Shown one piece after another: positions 32,874 through 42,080 of a DNA stretch of 50,438 nucleotides; position 1 is the first letter of the stretch, and each line of letters begins with the position of its first letter. The translations under genes were made by a program, and so were the position numbers. The notes under the pieces are model-generated. The model did not search any database and had not been told where the DNA came from. It was given only the letters and a program-made list of their open reading frames with translations. The stretch comes from Acidimicrobiia bacterium (GTDB taxonomy: Bacteria > Actinomycetota > Acidimicrobiia > Acidimicrobiales > CAIXPF01): NCBI GenBank assembly GCA_947476745.1, contig CANJRG010000025.1, positions 1 to 50,438 of the forward strand, read 5' to 3'.

Positions 32874-33746
32874 ATGGGACTGAAGTTCGGGTTGCGCTAC
32901 GCAAGCCTCGGCCGGTTCGGGCAGGGTCCGGCGGCGGTCGAGTTGGCGCAGGCCGCCGAGGAGGCCGGCTTCGAGTCGATCTGGACCGTCGAGCACGTGG
33001 TCGTGCCGAAGGCCTACACGTCGCGCTATCCGTACTCCGAAGACGGCCGCATGGGCGCCGTCGAGGACTTCCCCATCGCCGACCCGTTGATCTGGATGGC
33101 GTATGTGGCATCGGCCACCACCACCATCAAGCTGGGGACGGCCATCCTGATCGTGCCGCAGCGCAACCCGGTGGTCACCGCCAAGTCGCTGGCCACCCTC
33201 GACGACATGGCCGGCGGCAACCGCGTACTGCTCGGTATCGGCGTGGGCTGGCTGGAGGAGGAGTTCGCCGCCATCGGCGTGCCCTTCGCCGACCGCGGCC
33301 CCCGTACCGACGACTACGTGGCGGCCATGCGGGCGCTGTGGAGCCAGGACTGCGCCACCCACGAGGGCCCGTTCGTGTCCTTCCGCGACGTGTACTGCCG
33401 GCCCAAGCCCGCCGGTGGGCACATCCCGATCATCGTCGGCGGCGACACCAAGGCCGCGGCCCGGCGGGCCGGCCGGCTCGGCGACGGGTACTTCCCGGCC
33501 CGCGGCAACCCCGTCGAGCTGTACGACGAGATGCGCCGGGCGGCCGAGGCCGCCGGGCGCGACCCCGAGGCGATCGAGATCAGCGCCGCGGCCCCCGCCG
33601 ACCCCGACGGGCTGACGGCCCTGGCCGCGGCCGGGGTGGGTCGGGTGATGGTGCCGGTCAACGGCGCGGCCGGGCTCCCCCCGCTGGTCCGTACCCCCGA
33701 GGAGGTCCTCGAGTACGGCAAACGGGTCATAGAACGCTACGCCTGA
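32874..33746 (+). CDS. Luciferase-like (LLM) F420-type oxidoreductase 2
   Basis: A 290-residue TIM-barrel oxidoreductase. MGLKFGLRYASLG opens strand 1, FESIWTVEHVVVP matches the family's cofactor-contact region, then IKLGTAILIVPQRNPVVTAK, GNRVLLGIGVGWLEEEF and VGGDTKAAARRAGRLGDGY. The pattern resembles the TIGR03619-like F420-dependent group. The ATG at 32874 has a G-rich Shine-Dalgarno-like AAGGGGGC upstream. It is the intact counterpart of the truncated copy at 27036. It is convergent with the cysNC gene, 17 bp apart. Confidence 0.88.
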   Translation: MGLKFGLRYASLGRFGQGPAAVELAQAAEEAGFESIWTVEHVVVPKAYTSRYPYSEDGRMGAVEDFPIADPLIWMAYVASATTTIKLGTAILIVPQRNPVVTAKSLATLDDMAGGNRVLLGIGVGWLEEEFAAIGVPFADRGPRTDDYVAAMRALWSQDCATHEGPFVSFRDVYCRPKPAGGHIPIIVGGDTKAAARRAGRLGDGYFPARGNPVELYDEMRRAAEAAGRDPEAIEISAAAPADPDGLTALAAAGVGRVMVPVNGAAGLPPLVRTPEEVLEYGKRVIERYA

Positions 33747-33763
33747 GCGTCGACCCGCCGTCG

Positions 33764-35635
33764 CTACTCCGGGCGGGGGAGCCGGTCGAGTATCAACCGG
33801 GCCTGCTGCATCGGCGTCCCGTTGGTGGGACGCAACACCAGCTCCGGCGAGGTGGGCGGCTCGTAGGGGTCGTCGACGCCGGTGAACCCGGCGATCTCGC
33901 CGGCGCGGGCCCGCCGGTAGAGGCCCTTGGGGTCGCGGCGTTCGCACTCCTCGAGTGGGGTGTCGACGAACACCTCGACGAAGGCCAGCCCCGCCTCTTC
34001 GTGCAGACGGCGCACCCGGGCCCGGTCCACGGCGTAGGGGCTGATCACCGGCACGATGGCCACGGTGCCGGCCTCGGCGAACAGCTTGGCCACCTCGCCG
34101 ATGCGCCGGGTGTTCTCGCTGCGGTCGGCGTTGCTGAAGCCGAGATCGGCGTTGATCCCGAAACGCAGCAGCTCGGCGTCGAGCAGGAAGGCGTTGCGGC
34201 TCTCGTCGAGCAGCAGGCGTTCGAGTTCCCCCGCCACAGCGGTCTTGCCCGAGGCGCTGAGCCCGGTGAGCCACACCGTCATGCCGGCGGTGCCGAGGGC
34301 CTCCCAGCGCCGTTCGCGGCCGACCGTGCCGGTCTGCCACACCACGTTGGGGCTCGACGCCGGGGTGATGGTGGGCTTGGCCTGCGCCTCGCGCAGCATC
34401 CCGGCGGCGACGGTGGTCGAAGTGACCTCGTCGATGAGGATGAAGCTGCCGGTGGTTCGGTTGCGACGGTACTCGTCGAAGAACAGCGGCTGCTGGGTGC
34501 GCAGCCGGATACGGCCGATCTCGTTGAGGGTGAGCTGCTCGGCCTGCTCGTCGCGGTGCAGGGTGTTGATGTCGAGTCGGTACTGCAGGTCGACCACCAT
34601 CGCCCGGGTGGTGCGGGTGGTGTGCTTGAGCACGTACCGCCCGCCCGGCACCAGGGGGCTGCGCTCGCTCATCCAGCACACGGTGGCATCGAGCTCCTGG
34701 GCCACGACCGGCGCGTTGTGCGGCCGGCACAGCAGATCACCGCGCGACACGTCGACCTGGTCGGCGAGGCGGATGGTGACCGCCATCGGGGGGAAGGCCT
34801 CCTCGACCGGGCCGTCGTAGGTGTCGATGCCTGAGATCGTGGTGGTCACGCCGCTGGGTAGCACCTGTACCTCGTCGCCGACCCGGAACACGCCGCCGGC
34901 CACCGTGCCGGCGAACCCGCGGTAGTCGTGGTGGTCGTGCTGCATCGGGCGGATGACGTACTGCACCGGGAAGCGCGGGTCGACCAGGTTGCGGTCACTG
35001 GCGATGTGGACGTCTTCGAGCAGGGCGAGCAACGGCCGGCCGGTGTACCACGGCATGTGCTCGCTGGCGTTGACGACGTTGTCGCCGAGCAGCGCCGACA
35101 TCGGCACGAAGGTCAGGTCGTGCACGTCGAGCCGGGTGGCGAAGTCGCGGAACTCGCGGCTGATCTCCTCGAAGCGCGGCTGGCTCCACTCGACGAGGTC
35201 CATCTTGTTGACGCAGACCACCAGGTGGCGGATGCCGAGCAACGAGGACAGGAAGGCGTGACGGCGGCTCTGCTCGAGCAGGCCGTGACGGGCGTCGACC
35301 AGGATCAACGCCACATCCGCAGTGCTCGCCCCGGTGACCATGTTGCGGGTGTACTGCACGTGGCCCGGGGTGTCCGCGATGATGAACTTGCGCTTCGGGG
35401 TGGCGAAGTAGCGGTAGGCGACGTCGATGGTGATGCCCTGCTCGCGCTCGGCCCGCAGGCCGTCGGTGAGCAGCGCCAGGTTGGTGTAGTCCTCGCCGCG
35501 TTCGCGCGAGACCCGCTCGACGGACTCGAGCTGGTCCTCGAAGATGCTCTTGGAGTCGTACAGGAGGCGCCCGATGAGGGTCGACTTCCCGTCGTCGACG
35601 GAGCCGGCGGTGGCGAAGCGGAGCAGCTCGCTCAT
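33764..35635 (-). CDS. cysNC: Bifunctional sulfate adenylyltransferase large subunit / APS kinase
   Basis: A 623-residue fusion. The N-terminal GTPase (CysN) has P-loop AGSVDDGKST at 10-19, DTPGHVQYTRN and NKMD. It uses GTP hydrolysis to drive APS formation with CysD. The C-terminal APS kinase (CysC) has P-loop GLSASGKT at 458-465 and phosphorylates APS to PAPS. The gene begins at the ATG of TGATG, overlapping the cysD stop by one base. PAPS may feed assimilation or sulfation; no cysH or sulfotransferase is in the window. Confidence 0.95.
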   Translation of the reverse strand: MSELLRFATAGSVDDGKSTLIGRLLYDSKSIFEDQLESVERVSRERGEDYTNLALLTDGLRAEREQGITIDVAYRYFATPKRKFIIADTPGHVQYTRNMVTGASTADVALILVDARHGLLEQSRRHAFLSSLLGIRHLVVCVNKMDLVEWSQPRFEEISREFRDFATRLDVHDLTFVPMSALLGDNVVNASEHMPWYTGRPLLALLEDVHIASDRNLVDPRFPVQYVIRPMQHDHHDYRGFAGTVAGGVFRVGDEVQVLPSGVTTTISGIDTYDGPVEEAFPPMAVTIRLADQVDVSRGDLLCRPHNAPVVAQELDATVCWMSERSPLVPGGRYVLKHTTRTTRAMVVDLQYRLDINTLHRDEQAEQLTLNEIGRIRLRTQQPLFFDEYRRNRTTGSFILIDEVTSTTVAAGMLREAQAKPTITPASSPNVVWQTGTVGRERRWEALGTAGMTVWLTGLSASGKTAVAGELERLLLDESRNAFLLDAELLRFGINADLGFSNADRSENTRRIGEVAKLFAEAGTVAIVPVISPYAVDRARVRRLHEEAGLAFVEVFVDTPLEECERRDPKGLYRRARAGEIAGFTGVDDPYEPPTSPELVLRPTNGTPMQQARLILDRLPRPE

Positions 35636-36576
35636 CAGAAATAGCCTTCCTTCTTGCGATCCTCCATGCCGGCCTCGCTGATGCGGTCGTCGGCGCGGGT
35701 GGCGCCCCGCTCGGTGATGCGGGTGGCCGACACCTCCTCGATGACGTCCCACACGGTGGCGGCGATCGACTCGACGGCCCCGGTGCAGGTGGCGTCGCCC
35801 ACCGTGCGGAAGCGAACCACCTCCTCGTAGGCGTGCTCGTCGTCGTCGACGGAGATGAACGGCGTGATGGCGATCAGCATGCCGTCGCGCTGCACCACCG
35901 GGCGGCGGTGGGCGTAGTAGATCGACGGGATGTCGATCTCCTCGGTGGCGATGTAGCGCCAGATGTCGAGCTCGGTCCAGTTGCTCAGCGGGAACACCCG
36001 CAGGTGCTCACCGCGGCGGTGACGGGTGTTGTAGAGGCTCCACAGCTCGGGTCGCTGCGCCTTGGGGTCCCACTGGCCGAACTCGTCGCGCAGCGAGAAG
36101 ATGCGCTCCTTGGCCCGGGCCTTCTCCTCGTCGCGGCGGGCCCCGCCGAACACCGCGTCGTAGCGGCCTTCCTCGATGCTGCGCAGCAGGGTGACGGTCT
36201 GCAACCGGTTGCGGCTGGCCCGCGGCCCGGTGTCCTCGACGGCCCGCCCGGCGTCGATGTCGTCCTGGACATGGCCGACGACCAGCTCGATGCCGATGGC
36301 GGCCACGGTGCGGTCCCGGTACTCGATGACCTCGGGAAAGTTGTGGCCGGTGTCCACGTGCAGGACCGGGAAGGGGATGCGGGCCGGCCAGAACGCCTTG
36401 CGGGCCAGGTGCAGCATCACGATGGAGTCCTTGCCACCGGAGAACAGCAGCACGGGCCGCTCGAACTCGGCCCCCACCTCGCGGATGATGTGGATCGATT
36501 CGGCTTCCAGGGCGGCGAGATCGCTCAGCTCGTAGCTGCGGTTGGTTCCCGGGGAGCCCGTCGTGGGGTTGGTCAT
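35635..36576 (-). CDS. cysD: Sulfate adenylyltransferase small subunit
   Basis: A 313-residue ATP sulfurylase catalytic subunit. The PP-loop SGGKDS is at residues 46-51 (LLFSGGKDSIVMLHLA), followed by FPVLHVDTGHNFPEV, AVFGGARRDEEKARAKER and RVFPLSNWTELDIWRYI. It forms a heterodimer with CysN to make APS from sulfate and ATP. Shine-Dalgarno AGGACGG lies upstream. It is the first gene of a two-gene operon with cysNC. Confidence 0.96.
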   Translation of the reverse strand: MTNPTTGSPGTNRSYELSDLAALEAESIHIIREVGAEFERPVLLFSGGKDSIVMLHLARKAFWPARIPFPVLHVDTGHNFPEVIEYRDRTVAAIGIELVVGHVQDDIDAGRAVEDTGPRASRNRLQTVTLLRSIEEGRYDAVFGGARRDEEKARAKERIFSLRDEFGQWDPKAQRPELWSLYNTRHRRGEHLRVFPLSNWTELDIWRYIATEEIDIPSIYYAHRRPVVQRDGMLIAITPFISVDDDEHAYEEVVRFRTVGDATCTGAVESIAATVWDVIEEVSATRITERGATRADDRISEAGMEDRKKEGYF

Positions 36577-36833
36577 CGTCCGTCCTGGAGGTGCACCGAT
36601 AGGTCACTCAAGGCTAACGATCCCGTAGCGGTCTTCGGGATGCCGGGCTGATCACGATGGCGGCGAACACTGTTCTCGATCGTTTTTCATCTTCGCGGTG
36701 GTCATTGCTGGCCGTCGTGCACACGGTCTTCGCCGCGACGGGGAGCTGGACGGCCGCTGCCCGGGGCTGCCGGCGCGGCTGAAGTCCGGCGGCCGCGTCC
36801 GTCGGGAGGGTGGCGATCGGTAGCCTCGGCGCC

Positions 36834-37667
36834 ATGGCTCGAGTTCGGATCGGCAGCGCGCGTCGGTGGGCCGCGGCGCTCATCGGCATGGTCCTGCTGG
36901 CGGCGGGGTGCGACAACGGTCACGACGCGGCCGATGCGCTGCGGGCGTCGACCGCAGCGGCGTCGGGCGCGGCCTCGACCGTTGTCGCCACTGCGACGAC
37001 GGCGATGTCGACGCCTGCCTCGACCGCACCGTCGACCACCGGGGCGCCGACCACCACTGCCCTGCCGACCACCACCACCGAGCCGATGCTGGGGCCGGGC
37101 GCGAAGGGCCCGAAGGTGCAGGCGTTGCAGAACCGCCTGGCCGAGCTCGGCTACAACCCCGGTACCGCCGACGGCGCCTACGGCGGTGCCACGAGCTCCG
37201 CCGTGATGGCCTTCCAGAAGGTCGAGGGTCTGGCGGTCGACGGGGTGCCCGGGCCTGAGACGCTCGGCCGTCTCGAACGTCCTCAGGGGTCGATGCCCAA
37301 CGGCGGCGGGCTGCGCATCGAGATCGACCTCGGTCGCCAGGTCCTCTTCGTCGCCGGTGGGGGTCGAACCCGGGCGTTCAACACCTCGACCGGCAACAAC
37401 GAGCCGTTCAACTGGCCCGATGGCACCCCGGCGCTGGCGTACACGCCGAAGGGGAACTTCTCCGTCTACTACCGCTACGACGGGGTGTTCGAGGGCGTGC
37501 TGGGCAACATGTACCGGCCGCTCTACTTCACCGGCGACTGGGCGGTGCACGGCTCCGGCTACGTGCCCGCCTATCCCGCCAGCCACGGCTGTGCCCGGGT
37601 GAGCAACGCCGACCAGGACTGGATCTGGGATCACATCCCGAGCGGGACCCCCGTCGTCGTCTACTGA
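36834..37667 (+). CDS. Lipoprotein L,D-transpeptidase with peptidoglycan-binding domain
   Basis: A 277-residue lipoprotein. The lipobox LAAGC ends at C26 after a basic, hydrophobic signal. A Thr/Pro/Ala-rich linker precedes a PG_binding_1 domain at about 85-145 (GPKVQALQNRLAELGYNPG). A YkuD L,D-transpeptidase domain follows, with the active site HGSGYVPAYPASHGCARVSN and catalytic C253. It should make 3-3 or anchoring crosslinks in peptidoglycan, outside the membrane. The ATG at 36834 is preferred over the GTG at 36810 because it leaves a normal signal length. Confidence 0.9.
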   Translation: MARVRIGSARRWAAALIGMVLLAAGCDNGHDAADALRASTAAASGAASTVVATATTAMSTPASTAPSTTGAPTTTALPTTTTEPMLGPGAKGPKVQALQNRLAELGYNPGTADGAYGGATSSAVMAFQKVEGLAVDGVPGPETLGRLERPQGSMPNGGGLRIEIDLGRQVLFVAGGGRTRAFNTSTGNNEPFNWPDGTPALAYTPKGNFSVYYRYDGVFEGVLGNMYRPLYFTGDWAVHGSGYVPAYPASHGCARVSNADQDWIWDHIPSGTPVVVY

Positions 37668-37808
37668 CCCGCCGACCGGCGCGACGTCGGAGCCATCGTC
37701 CGGCACGGCGTCCGGCGCAGAAGGTCTGGGTGGGGGCCGGTGCCGACGGCGTTGCGCCACCGTCCGGATCGGTAGCGGGCACGCCGGGCGAGCACCTATG
37801 TTCACGCC

Positions 37809-38534
37809 GTGCAGACGCGTACCGAAACGATCGAATCGCCCAGCGGCCCGATGGGCATCCATGTCGTGCGCCCCGACGGCGACGGCCCGTTCCCCGTCGT
37901 GGTGTTCTTCCACCACGGCCCCGGCCTCGACGAGGGCTCCAAGCAGACCATGGCCCGTATTGCCGAGTGGGGCTACTACGTGGTCACCTTCGACCGCTAC
38001 CACCGGGCCGAGACCTGGTACACGATGCAGAGCCGCAGCGGTGAAGAGATGAAGAAGATGTTCGGCCTGGTGCTGGGCACCTCCGAGGCCCAGGTCGCCG
38101 AGGATCTCGGTGCCGTGCTGGGCTGGCTGCCGTCGGACCCCGCGGCGCGCGGTGGGGCCATGGGATGCATCGGCTACTGCATCGGTGCCCGCTCGTCGCT
38201 GTGCACCATCGGTGACCGCGGCCAGCAGTTCCGGGCTGCGGTGGGCCTGCACCCGTCGTTCTGCACCACCGAGGACGCCGACTCGCCGCACCTGGCGGTG
38301 CCGTCCTACACCGGCTCGCTGTACATCGGCTTCGGCTCGGCCGACCAGATGCAGCCCGCCTCCGCCAACGGCCCGCTCATCGAGGCCACCAACGCCCTGG
38401 CCAAGGGCGAGGCCGAGACCCACGACGGGGCCGACCACGGCTTCGGCGTGTACGGCCCGGCCTACCACGACGCCGCCGCCGACCGTTCCTACGAGCGCAC
38501 CAAGGTCATGTTCGACCGGGAGCTGAAGGGCTGA
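37809..38534 (+). CDS. Dienelactone hydrolase family protein
   Basis: A 241-residue alpha/beta hydrolase of the DLH family. The nucleophile is Cys124 in IGYCIGARSS, the acid D179 in GFGSADQMQ and the base H210 in GADHGFGVYG: a complete Cys-Asp-His triad. An early VVVFFHHGPGLDEG region fits the family. It may open lactones, including BVMO products. The start is the GTG at 37809. Confidence 0.9.
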   Translation: MQTRTETIESPSGPMGIHVVRPDGDGPFPVVVFFHHGPGLDEGSKQTMARIAEWGYYVVTFDRYHRAETWYTMQSRSGEEMKKMFGLVLGTSEAQVAEDLGAVLGWLPSDPAARGGAMGCIGYCIGARSSLCTIGDRGQQFRAAVGLHPSFCTTEDADSPHLAVPSYTGSLYIGFGSADQMQPASANGPLIEATNALAKGEAETHDGADHGFGVYGPAYHDAAADRSYERTKVMFDRELKG

Positions 38535-38542
38535 GCGACCAA

Positions 38543-38576
38543 CCGGTCGTGTCACCCGCGACGGGGACACGACCGG
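38543..38576. terminator. Hairpin after the dienelactone hydrolase gene
   Basis: CCGGTCGTGTC at 38543-38553 is the perfect reverse complement of 38566-38576, with a 12-nt loop. It lies nine bases after the hydrolase stop and 27 before the MarR-fragment stop. Confidence 0.7.
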
Positions 38577-38603
38577 ACGGGGCGCGGCCGGGTCGGGGCC
38601 CCG

Positions 38604-38882
38604 TCAGTCTTCGGTTGCGGGGCTCCTGTCGCCGCCGTGCTCGGCGGCGAGGTGGGCCGAGATGGCGTCGGCGATGTCGGCCAGCGTGTCGAGCTGGTGG
38701 TCGGTCAGCACGTCGGCGAAGCAGTGGCGGACACCCTCGAGCTGCAGGGGGGCCGCCGTCTCGATCGCGGTGAGCCCGGCGGGGGTTACCACCACGTCGA
38801 TGCCGCGGGCGTCCTCGGCGCAGTCCTCGCGCCGCAGCAGGCCACGCTTCTCCATGCGCTGGAGTTGGCGCGACAGCCGGCT
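38604..38882 (-). pseudogene. C-terminal half of a MarR-family regulator
   Basis: The minus frame reads SRLSRQLQRMEKRGLLRRE then DARGIDVVVTPAGLTAIE, the recognition helix and wing of a MarR-type winged helix, then a dimerisation helix. Only about 95 codons remain and the N-terminal half, including the first HTH helices, is missing. Similarity stops at about 38882, exactly where a PPOX protein fragment begins on the other strand. An internal ATG at 38855 could give an 83-residue product lacking most of the DNA-binding domain. Confidence 0.65.
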
Positions 38883-39252
38883 GCAGGCCGAACTCGCCTA
38901 TCTCGCCACCCAGCCGCTCGGCCGCTTCGCCACGGCGTCCGCGACCGGCCAGCCCGACGTGGCGGTCGTGATCTTCGGGGTCGACGACGGCTGCATCGTC
39001 ACCGCCGGCTTCGACATCAGCCGGACCGTCCGCTACCGCAACGCCAAGACCAACCCCCGTGCGGTCTTCATCGTCGACGACCTCGCCGGCACCGATCCGT
39101 GGTCGCCCCGGGGCATCAAGGTGCGCGGCAGCGTGGCCGTGGAGGCCCACGAGGGCGGGGAGCGGTTCCGCATCACCCCTGAGGTCATCTGGAGCTGGGG
39201 CGTCGAGGAACCGGCCGCCGGGATCGCGCAGATGACCCGCCGGACGGTCTGA
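38854..39252 (+). pseudogene. PPOX (pyridoxamine-oxidase-like, F420-type) protein, 5' end lost
   Basis: From about 38881 the frame reads LQAELAYLATQPLGRFATAS, the usual N-terminal helix and first strand of PPOX-class F420-dependent enzymes. WSPRGIKVRGSVAVEAHEGG and a C-terminal VIWSWGVEEPAAG follow. The domain is nearly complete; only the first few residues and native start are lost. An ATG at 38854, inside the antisense MarR fragment, could still start translation with a 9-residue foreign N-terminus. It may therefore be functional. Confidence 0.6.
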
Positions 39253-39343
39253 GCCTCCGGGCGGCTGACCGTCGGATGGTTCGACGACGCCGACCGCCCG
39301 GCAGGCGCACCTCCTGCCGCAGCCGGGCTGCGGGCCTCGTGCC

Positions 39344-40303
39344 CTACGACGGTGCGAGCAGGGCGGCGAGTCGTTCGATCTCGGTCCAGAAGCCGGCGAC
39401 GGTGTCGTCGATGATCTCGGCGACGGTCCGCACGTCGTGCAGCAGCGCCGCCGACTCGCCGGCGCCGACCATGGCGAGGCCGAGGTCGCCGGTCTCGAAC
39501 ATCTCGAATACCGGGCCGGCGTAGGGCTGGCCCTGCGGGTCGATGTCGCCGCGGGCGACGGCCTCGGCGAAGTCGTTGCGCACGAAGCGCATCATGATGC
39601 CCTTCTTGACCGGTTCGAGGTTGATGGTCTCGGTGGCATCTGCGATCGCCTGCTTGACGTTGTGGTGCACCGGGCTCTCCGCTGCGGTGATGAAGCGCGT
39701 GCCCATCATCACCGCCTCGGCGCCGAGAGCGAAGGCGCCGGCCATGCCGTGGCCGTCGACGATGCCGCCACCGGCGACGAGGGGGACGTCGACCTGGGCG
39801 CGGACCTGCTGGAGGAACGAGAACAGGTGCATGGAGCGGGTGCTGCGCAGGCCGCCGGCCTCGGCGCCCTCGACGATGAGGCCGTCGACGCCGGCATCGA
39901 CGGCACGCAGGGCGTCGGAGAGGCTGCCGGTCTGGTGGTAGAGCTTGGCGCCGGCGTCATGGACCCGCGCCACGATGTCGGCGGGGGCGCCGACGGCGCT
40001 GACGATGAACCGGCTGCGCCCGTCGAGCGCCCAGTCGAGCACCTCGTCGAGGCGGTTCTGCTGGGCCAGCACCCGCAGGAACAGTTGCACCCCGAACGGG
40101 GCATCGGTGCGCTCGCGCATCCGTTCGGCCTCGGCGTTCGTCTCGGCGAGGCCGGTCGTGGCGGTCTCGAGCAGGCCCATACCGCCGGCCGCAGACACCG
40201 CACCCGCCAGCGCGGACCGGGCGAAGTAGCCGATCGGGGCGTTGAAGACCGGGACGCGTGCCCCGGTGTCGCGTAGTACTCGATTGCCTGCGAACGAACG
40301 CAT
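39344..40303 (-). CDS. Nitronate monooxygenase-like (2-nitropropane dioxygenase) protein
   Basis: A 319-residue FMN TIM-barrel protein of the nitronate monooxygenase family. FNAPIGYFARSALAGAVSAA near the N-terminus, KLYHQTGSLSDALRAVDAGV, DGLIVEGAEAGG and VPLVAGGGIVDGHGMAGAFA and GAEAVMMGTRF follow in order, together forming the FMN phosphate site. It may oxidise nitronates or act as an FMN enoyl reductase. GGGAG lies about seven bases before the ATG at 40303. A 13-bp triple repeat is immediately upstream. Confidence 0.88.
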   Translation of the reverse strand: MRSFAGNRVLRDTGARVPVFNAPIGYFARSALAGAVSAAGGMGLLETATTGLAETNAEAERMRERTDAPFGVQLFLRVLAQQNRLDEVLDWALDGRSRFIVSAVGAPADIVARVHDAGAKLYHQTGSLSDALRAVDAGVDGLIVEGAEAGGLRSTRSMHLFSFLQQVRAQVDVPLVAGGGIVDGHGMAGAFALGAEAVMMGTRFITAAESPVHHNVKQAIADATETINLEPVKKGIMMRFVRNDFAEAVARGDIDPQGQPYAGPVFEMFETGDLGLAMVGAGESAALLHDVRTVAEIIDDTVAGFWTEIERLAALLAPS

Positions 40304-40320
40304 CGTGTCTCTCCCGTACG

Positions 40321-40359
40321 GTCCGTGTGATCGGTCCGTGTGATCGGTCCGTGTGATCG
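40321..40359. repeat. Three tandem 13-bp repeats upstream of the nitronate monooxygenase gene
   Basis: GTCCGTGTGATCG is repeated three times without change, 18-56 bases upstream of the start codon. The position would fit a promoter or operator zone as well as a neutral tandem repeat. Confidence 0.9.
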
Positions 40360-40448
40360 GGGCCCATCCGCCGGCCGGTCGGGAGACGTTACTGCGGTGC
40401 GGGCCGGTGGCTCGGGGTCCGGTCGAGGCCGGGTGGTTAGCCGGCGGC

Positions 40449-41972
40449 TCAGCGGCCTGACAGCACCACGCACTCGTCGTCACGGCTGAGGACCACGAAC
40501 GGTTCGGTCGGGCTACCGACCACCTCCGGGTACTCGGTGGTGGTGGTGCTCGCCGGGGTCGTGGCCACGGTGGGTGTGGGCGTGATCGTGGGCGGCGACC
40601 CCGACAGGGTCTGCGCCACGAGGGCCCGGACCTCGGCGGCGTCCCAGTCGTACTCGGGCACCTCCGGCGGGATCAGACCGATCGAACGGGGCGCCGTGGG
40701 TGCCCCCTGCAGCCGTTCGACCAACCCCGCCAGCTCCGACACGCTCAGGTTGGTGCGCACCGTCGAGGACAGCGCGGATGCCAGCGCCGGCCAGCGGCGC
40801 AGAAGCTCCGCACCACCGTGCTGGGCGGCGAGGTTGGCCAGCACACAGCGCTGGCGGCCCATCCGCTCATAGTCGGAGTCGGCCTCGCGGGAACGGCTGT
40901 AGTCGAGGGTATCGGTGCCGTCGAGGTGGTGCAGTCCAACGGTGTACACCTCCGGGGTCACGTGCTTGGCGCCCAGAATGTTGCCGGGGGAGGGCACCTC
41001 CTGGGTCACGTAGAGGTCGACGCCCCCGAGGGCGTCGACGACCTCGAGGAACCCGGCCATGTCGACCAGCACCCAGCCGTCGATGCGCAGGCCGGTGAAC
41101 TCGGCGATGCTGGCCGCCAGCAGCGAGGCGCCTGGAACGTCGGTGGGCCCGAGCGCCTTGCGCACCACGTTGGGGTTGGCCTGGCCCCAGCCGTAGACCG
41201 CGTTGAGCAGGTCGTCGAAGCCGTCGGGGAACTGGCCCGAGAGCGGGCCGGGTGGCAGCGGGGCGTTGCCGAGGTTGCGGGGCACGCCGACGATGACGGT
41301 GTCGCCGCTGGCGCGGTCGATCGACACCACGTTCATCGAGTCGGTCCGCAGCCCGTCACGGTCCTGGCCGGCGTCACCGCCGACCAGCAGCACGTTGAAG
41401 CGGGCCTCGATGCCGAGTGATTCGGCCGGGGTGCCGGCGGCGCCGGAGGAGCCTGACGCGGCCGATCCCGACGTGGTATGCAGCGGGGACGGCACCGCGG
41501 CAGGGGCGGCGACGAAGGTGCGGTTCATCAGCCCCTGTGCGGGCACGGCGTAGTAGAGGCCGGCGGCGGCCGGCAACAGAGCCATCGCCACCGCCCCCGT
41601 CGTGGCCACCTGCGTGGCCCGCCGGCGGGCCGGGGCGCGTCCCGGCTCGGCCAAGATCGTGGTGGCCACCGACGTCAGGAGGCCGACCGAGATGAAGGCG
41701 GTGACGATCGCCACCTCCGTGGGCGAGAACAACGCTGCGTTGTGCATCCATCCGGCCCCGAGCTGCCACTGCGTCGCCACGATCGTCACGGCGGCAAGGA
41801 ACGGCCCAGCGACTGCCAGGGCCGCGATCCGCATGGCGCGGTGCTGCGACGCAGTCGCGGCACGCCGGCTTGCCCGCCACTGCAACAGCGCCGGGAGCAC
41901 CAACGCCGCCAATGGGCTGCGCCAGGTCTGTTTCGGGGCCTGGTCCGGTTGCTTCTCTGATGCCGAGGCCAT
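40449..41972 (-). CDS. LytR-CpsA-Psr (LCP) family protein
   Basis: A 507-residue membrane protein. The N-terminus has three to four hydrophobic segments (IAALAVAGPFLAAVTIVATQ, VAIVTAFISVGLLTSVATTI, VAMALLPAAAGLYYAVPAQG), followed by a Ser/Gly-rich linker. The LCP domain begins FNVLLVGGDAGQDRDGLRTD with the conserved Asp/Arg, and continues VIVGVPRNLG, YSRSREADSDYERMGRQR. It should transfer polyprenyl-linked glycopolymers to peptidoglycan outside the membrane. The extra membrane segments exceed the usual single TM. The ATG at 41972 is the first plausible start. Confidence 0.88.
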   Translation of the reverse strand: MASASEKQPDQAPKQTWRSPLAALVLPALLQWRASRRAATASQHRAMRIAALAVAGPFLAAVTIVATQWQLGAGWMHNAALFSPTEVAIVTAFISVGLLTSVATTILAEPGRAPARRRATQVATTGAVAMALLPAAAGLYYAVPAQGLMNRTFVAAPAAVPSPLHTTSGSAASGSSGAAGTPAESLGIEARFNVLLVGGDAGQDRDGLRTDSMNVVSIDRASGDTVIVGVPRNLGNAPLPPGPLSGQFPDGFDDLLNAVYGWGQANPNVVRKALGPTDVPGASLLAASIAEFTGLRIDGWVLVDMAGFLEVVDALGGVDLYVTQEVPSPGNILGAKHVTPEVYTVGLHHLDGTDTLDYSRSREADSDYERMGRQRCVLANLAAQHGGAELLRRWPALASALSSTVRTNLSVSELAGLVERLQGAPTAPRSIGLIPPEVPEYDWDAAEVRALVAQTLSGSPPTITPTPTVATTPASTTTTEYPEVVGSPTEPFVVLSRDDECVVLSGR

Positions 41973-42080
41973 TGACCCATTCGTAGCGCGGCCGGGCACC
42001 CTGTCCGGTGCATCCCCGCATCGGTCGCTCCGCCGACGCAGTCCGCCCGACACGGTTGCGGCCCGGGGTACCGGCCGGGT

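Noticed and set aside
31519-33111. 530-codon minus-strand open frame
   Set aside because: Antisense shadow of the serine hydrolase, which has an intact SxxK motif.
36702-38570. 622-codon minus-strand open frame
   Set aside because: Antisense to the L,D-transpeptidase and dienelactone hydrolase, both of which have complete catalytic motifs.
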